In this document: positions 13,955-19,182 of the stretch, piece by piece
Layout: the number at the start of each line of letters is the position of its first letter
How positions within the stretch are numbered: position 1 is the stretch's first letter
Origin: Clostridia bacterium
GTDB lineage: Bacteria > Bacillota_A > Clostridia > Oscillospirales > CAG-272
Direction of reading: 5' to 3'
DNA length: 19,182 nucleotides
Assembly (NCBI GenBank): GCA_017453335.1
Contig: JAFTKI010000108.1
Coordinates: forward strand, 1 to 19,182
Translations under genes and position numbers: made by a program
Notes under the pieces: model-generated
What the model was told of the DNA's origin: nothing
The model's input: only the letters and a program-made list of their open reading frames with translations
The model's database searches: none

Positions 13955-15439
13955 TTATCCGAGCAAAGTGATCGGGATATACATGGGCGTCGGGCGGCCG
14001 TCTGCGATGATTTCAAGAATACAACGGTTCACGGGAGCCACCGTTTCACCTGCGCGGATCGTAAAAGAGGTAACCGCGGTTGGCGGGTACATTGTGGGAT
14101 GCGTTCTGCTGTATCGGTCCATGCGGAGCGTTTGCTTTTCATATTCCACCGAAAAGCCGTCGGGAACAAGACACCGGATCGTAAGGTTGTATTGCGCCTT
14201 GTCATAGATCTCCCAGTTGTTCGTGCAGGTCAGATGCACGCGGCATTCGCCGTTTGGTGCGATATCGGGCTCCGATTCCAGCACCACGTCGGCGGAAAGA
14301 ACGGTAAAGTCAAAGCGCATCGAATGGGGAGCGACGTGTGCCACGTTTCCTTTGCAATCGGCAAGCATTTTTTCGTAAATATCCTCGGGAATCTGATCTT
14401 CACCGTCATACAAGCAAGCGGTTGCGTGCTTTGCAAACAGCGCATGCGGCGTTTGTGCAACCACGCGATCGGTCAGCTCGGTGCAGGAGCGGGGGAAGCA
14501 TTGTCCGATGCTTCCGCGATCAAGCGAGACCGTGACGATCTCGTCTCCGATATGTTGGCACCAATCGGTGGGAAGCGCGGCGGTACCGTTGAGAATACCA
14601 AAGGTTGCGCCAACCGTTGCGGCGGTGCAGTCGGTGTCGTCGCCACAATTCACGGCGGTGATCATACTCTTTTTGAAATCTCCCTCGCCGTACAAAAGTC
14701 CCAGTACCGCATACGCCACGTTCGAGGGGGACTCAAACCAACCGTCCCCGATATCGGCATTTCTTTGCTGGATCGCATTGCGCACATCTGTTGCGGGAAG
14801 CTTTCTGTCGTAGCAATCCATCACGAAGCGAACGCTGTCTGCAACACGGCAATCCGAGGGAATCCGCGCAAGACCGATCTCAATGCAACGGCGCAGATCC
14901 GGGATCGCAAAAGCGGCAGACTGCATTGCGGCAACAAATGCGGCGGCGTAAGTACCTTCTCCCGAGCCGTGATCGACCTTTGCATCCTCCATTGAATAGT
15001 TGGAGGCAAGAACGGGACAGGCAGGGAACAGGCAAGCCCAGACCTCTGTGCGGATCCACGCGCCGTTGGAATGCTTCCAATAGTTTTGGTAATCACCCGA
15101 AAGAGGCGGCAAAAGCCCGCGCTTCATATTCACCTTTCCAATGCCGTATTCGTTCCAATGCGGCGGAATATAACTGAGCCAGAACTCTCCGAGCGTCATG
15201 CAGTTGACGTCACGGACACCGATCTGCTCCACCGCGTGCAGCCAGACCAACTGCAGGTCAAGGTCATCGTTGGGGAGCGGTGCGCCGGCTTCGGTGGCAA
15301 AGCCCTTGATGTCCAAAACGTCGTGCGTACCCTCATAGGGCGCGCCAATCGTGCCGCCGATATTTTTACCCAGCCAGCATGCGCGTACTTTATCGCGGAA
15401 TTGTCCGTGGTTCAATTTTACGGAAACATTTTTTTGCAT
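13955..15439 (-). CDS. ADP-ribosylglycohydrolase family protein with C-terminal extension
   Basis: This 494-residue protein belongs to the DraG/ARH superfamily of all-helical, two-metal hydrolases. Metal-ligand motifs are NDDLDLQLVWL (Asp58, Asp59, Asp61), the region EDAKVDHGSGEGTYAAAF (about 151-168), and the typical CGDDTDCTAATVGATFG (Asp267, Asp268, Asp270). After about residue 370 comes a beta-rich extension of some 120 residues (LTCTNNWEIYDKAQYNLTI onward) that the core family lacks. DraG removes ADP-ribose from protein arginine, but the NDDLDLQ branch is often found with sugar genes and may cleave an N- or O-glycoside instead. AAGGAGG sits eight bases before the ATG at 15439, inside a large inverted repeat. 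It lies downstream of the AraC gene on the same strand and convergent to the sugar operon. Confidence 0.85.
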   Translation of the reverse strand: MQKNVSVKLNHGQFRDKVRACWLGKNIGGTIGAPYEGTHDVLDIKGFATEAGAPLPNDDLDLQLVWLHAVEQIGVRDVNCMTLGEFWLSYIPPHWNEYGIGKVNMKRGLLPPLSGDYQNYWKHSNGAWIRTEVWACLFPACPVLASNYSMEDAKVDHGSGEGTYAAAFVAAMQSAAFAIPDLRRCIEIGLARIPSDCRVADSVRFVMDCYDRKLPATDVRNAIQQRNADIGDGWFESPSNVAYAVLGLLYGEGDFKKSMITAVNCGDDTDCTAATVGATFGILNGTAALPTDWCQHIGDEIVTVSLDRGSIGQCFPRSCTELTDRVVAQTPHALFAKHATACLYDGEDQIPEDIYEKMLADCKGNVAHVAPHSMRFDFTVLSADVVLESEPDIAPNGECRVHLTCTNNWEIYDKAQYNLTIRCLVPDGFSVEYEKQTLRMDRYSRTHPTMYPPTAVTSFTIRAGETVAPVNRCILEIIADGRPTPMYIPITLLG

Positions 15440-15446
15440 GATAAAG

Positions 15447-15491
15447 ACCTCCTTGATATCGGATACATACATTGTATCACATCAAGGAGGT
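15447..15491 (-). repeat. Large inverted repeat over promoter and ribosome binding site
   Basis: ACCTCCTTGAT (15447-15457) is the exact reverse complement of ATCAAGGAGGT (15481-15491). Nested inside is GATACA-TACAT-TGTATC (15462-15478). Together they give 17 paired bases with a small asymmetric inner loop. The inner palindrome overlaps the -10 box of the gene downstream, and the outer arm at 15447-15457 contains that gene's Shine-Dalgarno sequence. Confidence 0.85.
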
Positions 15492-15499
15492 ATTTTTAA
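15471..15499 (-). promoter_or_regulatory. Likely promoter of the ADP-ribosylglycohydrolase-like gene
   Basis: On the minus strand TTAAAA (15494-15499), a 17-base spacer and TACAAT (15471-15476). The predicted start near 15464 would leave the Shine-Dalgarno free in the RNA, while the DNA palindrome GATACA-N5-TGTATC spans the -10 box like an operator. Confidence 0.5.
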
Positions 15500-15541
15500 T
15501 ACAATATTTTTACTTGCTCACGGGCGGTTTGTCGCAATTTT

Positions 15542-16390
15542 TTACTTTTTGGCGCGGTATTCCGATGGAGAACATCCCATATATCTGGAAAATGCGTGAT
15601 AAAAATTGCGCCGATCCGAAAATCCCGCGCGCGTGCTGATCTCGTCCACCGTCAGATCGGTTTCTCTCAACAGCGCGGTTGCCGTCTCCAATCGGCGGCG
15701 GGTGATGTATTCGATGGGGGAGCTTCCGAATTTCTCCTTGAAGATACGGCTGAAATAGGAGGGATTGTAAAAGCATTTTCCTGCAAGCGTGGAAAGGTTT
15801 AGCTGGGTATCGAGATTTGCATCGATGTATTCCGAAAGCTCTTTCCATATTCGGCGGTCATCCGATTCGGGAAGCGTCAGCTCGGTATGTCGGAGCATCC
15901 ATGTCAGAAGAATTCCCAGGTAATGCTCGGTCACCGTATGCCATCCTGCCTCTTTTCCTTCGTATTCTCCCAACATGGAGAACAGGATTTGCTCAATCTG
16001 ATCGCGTTCTTTGCCCGAAAACGAGATCTTTCCGCCGCTGCTTTCTCCTCTGATCTCATTAAATGAGGTCAGTGCAAGCAACGAAAAAGCATTTTGCGGT
16101 GTGATGATCGTGTCGCCGAGAAGCTCGGGAGAAAAGCAGACATTGATATAGGAAAACGGCTCGGATGCGGAAAACATGTGGGTAGAGCCGTAATTCAAAA
16201 ACAAAATGTCGCCGCGCTTCATATCGTAGGAGATCCCGTCAACGGTCTGTTTTGTATTTCCCGAAACGATATAAACGATCTCAATAAAATCGTGCGTGTG
16301 CAAAGGCATCGTTCGTTGCTCGTCCCTGACGCAGAACAGATGCAGATGCTTTCCCTCTTCGATCAGAGCTTCGCTTTTGTAGACCTTCAT
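15542..16390 (-). CDS. AraC family transcriptional regulator
   Basis: This 282-residue regulator has an N-terminal cupin sensor domain, with HTHDFIEIVYIVSG at residues 31-44 (His31, His33) and the strand KRGDILFLNYGSTHMF typical of AraC-type sugar sensors. The C-terminal double helix-turn-helix includes LSTLAGKCFYNPSYFSRIFKEKFGSSP (about 198-225, helix 1 region) and ISTRAGFSDRRNFYHAFSRYMGCSPSEYR (about 251-279, helix 2 region). Such proteins bind a small sugar or oligosaccharide and usually activate neighbouring catabolic genes. AAAGGAGG precedes the ATG. It is driven by a perfect consensus promoter and lies 102 bases before the ADP-ribosylglycohydrolase-like gene on the same strand. It most plausibly controls that gene and the sugar operon at 9653-13907. 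Confidence 0.93.
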   Translation of the reverse strand: MKVYKSEALIEEGKHLHLFCVRDEQRTMPLHTHDFIEIVYIVSGNTKQTVDGISYDMKRGDILFLNYGSTHMFSASEPFSYINVCFSPELLGDTIITPQNAFSLLALTSFNEIRGESSGGKISFSGKERDQIEQILFSMLGEYEGKEAGWHTVTEHYLGILLTWMLRHTELTLPESDDRRIWKELSEYIDANLDTQLNLSTLAGKCFYNPSYFSRIFKEKFGSSPIEYITRRRLETATALLRETDLTVDEISTRAGFSDRRNFYHAFSRYMGCSPSEYRAKK

Positions 16391-16419
16391 GCGCTTCCTC
16401 CTTTCCTCGGAATAGTATC

Positions 16420-16448
16420 ATTATACAGGCTTTTTGGGGCAGTGTCAA
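16420..16448 (-). promoter_or_regulatory. Consensus promoter of the AraC-type regulator
   Basis: On the minus strand TTGACA (16443-16448), exactly 17 bases, then TATAAT (16420-16425): a full match to the sigma-70/SigA consensus. The start would lie about 25-30 bases before the ATG. Confidence 0.88.
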
Positions 16449-16489
16449 GTGGAAATTTGCAAAGCAGGGAACGTGAATTTCAGAATCGC

Positions 16490-16518
16490 TTGACTTTGGC
16501 GGTAATCGGTGGTAAAAT
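16490..16518 (+). promoter_or_regulatory. Promoter of the Cys/His-repeat lipoprotein gene
   Basis: TTGACT (16490-16495), a 17-base spacer and TAAAAT (16513-16518). Divergent to the AraC promoter, with about 40 bases between the two -35 boxes. Confidence 0.75.
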
Positions 16519-16553
16519 GTAGGTAGTGATATTTTCGGATAAAGGAGAGCGAT

Positions 16554-18131
16554 ATGAAGACGCGTTTTTGGATTTTGCTGACGGTTTGTATACTGATGTG
16601 TGCGTGCTTGCTTGCCTTCGCGGCTTGTGATGACGGCAGCAACGTACCAACAGGTGAAAACAGCGAGCTCGATGCGGAGCAGGAAAGCCGCGATCCGTGT
16701 GCGAACGGTCACACCGAGGCGATCGATGAAGGAAAGCTTGCTACCTGCCTTGAAAAGGGCTTGACCGAGGGCAAGCATTGCGCGGTGTGTAATACGGTGC
16801 TTGTTGCGCAAACCGAGACCGCAATCGCAGATCACTCTTACAAAGCATGGGTGGAAACCACTCCCGTGACCTGCGAGGGAAAGGGAATACAAATCCGAAG
16901 CTGCTCGGTCTGTCGGGAAAAACAGATACGCGAGATCCCCTCTGTGGGACATTCATACAGCAACTGGGAAGTGACTACTCCCGCAGGCTGTATCACCAAG
17001 GGCGAGGAAACCAGGACCTGTGCGAATTGCAAGGATAGGCAAGTAAAGGAGGTTGCCGCAACGGGGCATTGCTGGGAGACATGGCAGGAAACCAAAGCAT
17101 CCACAGAGACCGAAAAGGGCGAGCGTCGCCGTGACTGTGCGAATTGTGATGCCTATGAAACAACTGAGATTGACGAGCTTGCGCACGATCATAGCAAGTG
17201 GGAGGTGATCCCCCTTGCACCTCTTGCTCCCACCTGTACCGAATCGGGCTTGGGAGAGGGGAAGAAATGCTCGGGCTGCGGAGAAATTCTGGAAGAACAG
17301 GAGATCATACCCGAAAGGGGACACGAGGCCGACTTGACAGCAGTGCCCACCGTACACGAGCCGCCCACCTGTGGCGGAGAGGGGGCCGATATCTGGACTT
17401 GCCTGATCTGCGGCGATCCCGTAAAGACAGAGGTGATCGTTCCCACGGGACACACAAGGCCCGCGGAGTATACCAAGCCAACCTGTACCGAAAACGGCTT
17501 TTACACTTGTACCGCTTGTGACAAAACGCAGATCGAAGCTGCAACGGGGCATAATGTGGTCATAGATACTTCCAAGGGAATAAACGGAACGGTCGCTCCC
17601 ACTTGTACCGAAGCAGGGTATACTGCATTCCAATGCACACGGTGCGAGTATACCGAAAAGCAAAACATTACCGAAAAAGCCGATCATCATTGGGAGGTGA
17701 GCGAGCGTGTTTCCCCCACCTGTACGGCTGACGGATACGTTTTGCAAGCCTGTACTCTATGCGGTACTGCTCAAAACAAAGTCACGGTACCGTTTGAAAA
17801 CAAGTCCGTCTATACCGAAGAAGATATTTCGCTTGATCATCCCAATGCAATGATGCTTGATGTCAAGCGGGAAGGAAATTGCGAGGTCTTGGGCTTGTAT
17901 CGTTATCTGTGTCCCGATTGCGGTGCAGAGCTGTCAGTGGAGCAAGAGGGAACCGGGATGGGACACCGGATGCCCGCAGGTGCCGTGGTGCCGCAACCCA
18001 CCTGCACCGAGTCCGCGTATCTTTCCTACGATTGCACCAAATGCAGTCAGCATATCGAAGAGCGTTTTCCCGCACTTGGACATACGTATGCTGATCACGT
18101 TTGCACAAAATGCGGAGAACACGAAGCTTGA
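16554..18131 (+). CDS. Lipoprotein made of tandem Cys/His zinc-ribbon-like repeats
   Basis: This 525-residue protein begins with a hydrophobic signal and a lipobox-like FAAC with Cys25, followed by an Asp-rich linker. From residue 49 to the end it is built only of repeats of about 35-50 residues with the plan P-T-C-T-E-x-G-x(5-9)-C-x2-C-x(10-15)-G-H. The lone Cys and CxxC pairs are at C65/C76-C79, C107/C117-C120, C146/C156-C159, (Thr)/C195-C198, C228/C239-C242, C273/C283-C286, C311/C319-C322, C351/C361-C364, C390/C400-C403, C443/C453-C456, C484/C494-C497, and a final half unit C517-C520. Conserved Gly-His ends include H133, H172, H257, H300, H333, H471 and H510. Three Cys plus one His per unit suggests a Zn-binding module. 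Similar repeats occur as parts of clostridial and treponemal surface proteins; I know of no assigned function. AAAGGAG precedes the ATG. Confidence 0.85.
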   Translation: MKTRFWILLTVCILMCACLLAFAACDDGSNVPTGENSELDAEQESRDPCANGHTEAIDEGKLATCLEKGLTEGKHCAVCNTVLVAQTETAIADHSYKAWVETTPVTCEGKGIQIRSCSVCREKQIREIPSVGHSYSNWEVTTPAGCITKGEETRTCANCKDRQVKEVAATGHCWETWQETKASTETEKGERRRDCANCDAYETTEIDELAHDHSKWEVIPLAPLAPTCTESGLGEGKKCSGCGEILEEQEIIPERGHEADLTAVPTVHEPPTCGGEGADIWTCLICGDPVKTEVIVPTGHTRPAEYTKPTCTENGFYTCTACDKTQIEAATGHNVVIDTSKGINGTVAPTCTEAGYTAFQCTRCEYTEKQNITEKADHHWEVSERVSPTCTADGYVLQACTLCGTAQNKVTVPFENKSVYTEEDISLDHPNAMMLDVKREGNCEVLGLYRYLCPDCGAELSVEQEGTGMGHRMPAGAVVPQPTCTESAYLSYDCTKCSQHIEERFPALGHTYADHVCTKCGEHEA

Positions 18132-18137
18132 AGCAAC

Positions 18138-18184
18138 AAACAAAAGGAACGGCAGACCGTTACGGTCTGCCGTTCCTTTTGTTT
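18138..18184. terminator. Strong bidirectional terminator between lipoprotein and pckG
   Basis: A perfect 22-bp stem with a TTA loop (arms 18138-18159 and 18163-18184) carries A-rich and T-rich outer ends. It sits 6 bases after the lipoprotein stop and 15 bases past the pckG stop, and serves both converging genes. Confidence 0.92.
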
Positions 18185-18199
18185 ATACTTTTGCCAAAA

Positions 18200-19182
18200 T
18201 TATTTCTTCAAGTTTGCTTCCAGCGTTGCAAGCTCATCGTAAAGCTCTGCGGGAACGCGGTCGCCAACCTGAGCGTAGAATTCCTTGATGTTGGCAACGT
18301 CCTCAAGCCAGCTTTCCTTATCAACGGAGAGCAGCTCGCGGATGGTGTCGATGGTAACATCGTCAAGTCCTTCGATGTTGATGTCCTCTGCCTTCGGAAC
18401 GAAGCCGATTGCGGTCTCAACAGCCTCAACCTCGCCTGCGCAACGAGCCAGGATCCACATCAGAACTCTCATGTTGTCACCGAATCCGGGCCAGATGAAG
18501 TGTCCTTCAGCATCGGTGCGGAACCAGTTTACGTGGAAGATCTTGGGAGGGTTGGGGATCTTCTTGCCCATGCTGAGCCAGTGAGCAAAGTAGTCACCCA
18601 TATCGTAACCAACGAAGGGACGCATAGCCATAGGATCGCGGCGAACCACACCTACTGCACCTGCAGCGGCTGCGGTGGTCTCGGAAGCCATGATCGAACC
18701 AACGAAGGTACCGTGCTGCCAGTTGCGGGATTCGTAAACCAGCGGAGCGGTCTTAGCGCGACGGCCACCGAAGATGATAGCGGTCAGCGGAACACCCTTC
18801 AGGCTCTCAAACTCGGGAGAGATGCAGGGGCAGTTGGAAGCCATAGCGGTGAAACGGGAGTTGGGATGTGCGCCGGAGGTGTTAACCTTGTCAGCCTTGT
18901 CGTACTTGGTGTAATCCCACTTCTCGCCCTTCCAGTTGATTGCATTCTTGGGAGGATTGTTGTCAAGGCCTTCCCACCAAACGCTGTTGTTGTCCAGATC
19001 GTGGCAAACGTTGGTAAAGATGCAGTTTTTCTTGGTGGTCATCAAAGCATTGTAGTTGGAATGCTCGTTGGTACCGGGAGCAACGCCGAAGAAGCCGTTT
19101 TCAGGGTTGACAGCGTAGAGCTTGCCGTCTTCGCCGATACGGATCCATGCGATGTCGTCGCCGACAGTCCAGACCTTGTAGC
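18200..19182 (-). CDS. pckG: Phosphoenolpyruvate carboxykinase (GTP), C-terminal part
   Basis: The frame runs to the right edge, so only about the last 327 of roughly 600 residues are seen and the start is outside. It converts oxaloacetate and GTP to PEP, CO2 and GDP, or runs in reverse in many anaerobes that fix CO2. GTP-type marks are VGDDIAWIRIGEDGKLYAVNPE at the visible start, GFFGVAPGTNEHSN, NSVWWEGLD, SRFTAMASNCPCISPE, the guanine-site region IIFGGRRAKTAPLVYES, GTFVGSIMASETTAAA, and FIWPGFGDNMRVLMWI near the end. The ending ELATLEANLKK is normal, so the gene is intact on this side. The nucleotide type is firm because the ATP-dependent enzyme lacks these motifs. A strong terminator follows. 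An apparent start at 19045 is an internal TTG/Met and not the real one. Confidence 0.97.
   Translation of the reverse strand, partial: YKVWTVGDDIAWIRIGEDGKLYAVNPENGFFGVAPGTNEHSNYNALMTTKKNCIFTNVCHDLDNNSVWWEGLDNNPPKNAINWKGEKWDYTKYDKADKVNTSGAHPNSRFTAMASNCPCISPEFESLKGVPLTAIIFGGRRAKTAPLVYESRNWQHGTFVGSIMASETTAAAAGAVGVVRRDPMAMRPFVGYDMGDYFAHWLSMGKKIPNPPKIFHVNWFRTDAEGHFIWPGFGDNMRVLMWILARCAGEVEAVETAIGFVPKAEDINIEGLDDVTIDTIRELLSVDKESWLEDVANIKEFYAQVGDRVPAELYDELATLEANLKK

Noticed and set aside
15447..15491. Reading the large inverted repeat as an intrinsic terminator
   Set aside because: On the minus strand it is followed by CTTTATC, without a T tract. On the plus strand ATTTTT follows, but no plus-strand gene ends there.
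16698..18113. Repeat region of the lipoprotein considered as a DNA tandem repeat or CRISPR-like array
   Set aside because: The repeats are conserved at protein level only; unit lengths vary and the DNA of the units differs, so it is neither a CRISPR nor a simple tandem repeat.

Overview
The window looks like chromosomal DNA from a low-to-mid GC, Gram-positive-type anaerobe, most likely an uncultured gut or rumen Clostridia (Bacillota). The reasons are strong AAGGAGG-type ribosome binding sites before almost every gene, near-consensus TTGACA/TATAAT promoters with 16-17 base spacers, intrinsic terminators at most gene ends, a type 4 Fe-S uracil-DNA glycosylase, a GTP-type PEP carboxykinase and lipoproteins. 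The lineage is an inference from gene content and style, not from a marker gene. No rRNA, tRNA, CRISPR array, intact mobile element or phage gene was seen.

Layout. 1-301: decayed remnant of an IS200/REP-associated (RAYT-type) transposase. 360-4332 (minus strand): a four-gene operon of gpmI, a PHP-domain phosphoesterase, type 4 uracil-DNA glycosylase and an AEC-family permease, closed by a strong terminator. 4333-4552: divergent promoters for gpmI and a short inorganic-pyrophosphatase-like gene. 4940-5388: mostly non-coding, AT-rich. 5389-7581 (plus): a small Cys-rich membrane protein, an Lgt-family protein with unusual active-site residues, and the Mrp/NBP35 Fe-S ATPase. 7638-9476 (minus): an alkaline phosphatase lipoprotein with a duplicated N-terminal domain.

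9595-16448 is the accessory part and looks like a carbohydrate-use locus. A plus-strand operon (TIM-barrel sugar isomerase/epimerase, DUF4838 putative glycosidase, GH32/GH43-like five-bladed propeller protein) faces a minus-strand pair (AraC-type regulator, then an ADP-ribosylglycohydrolase-family enzyme with a C-terminal extension). None of these enzymes has a signal peptide, so they probably act in the cytoplasm on an imported sugar or glycoside. No transporter is in the window. The hydrolase gene starts behind a large inverted repeat that covers its promoter core and its ribosome binding site.

16554-18131 (plus): a lipoprotein that, after its signal peptide and a short linker, consists only of about eleven and a half Cys/His repeats of zinc-ribbon type with no other domain. 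18200-19182 (minus): the C-terminal part of GTP-dependent PEP carboxykinase, running off the right edge.

Most worth a second look: the all-repeat Cys/His lipoprotein, the alkaline phosphatase whose duplicated N-terminal domain resembles the N-terminus of the DUF4838 enzyme, the inverted repeat controlling the ADP-ribosylglycohydrolase-like gene, and the sugar cluster as a whole.
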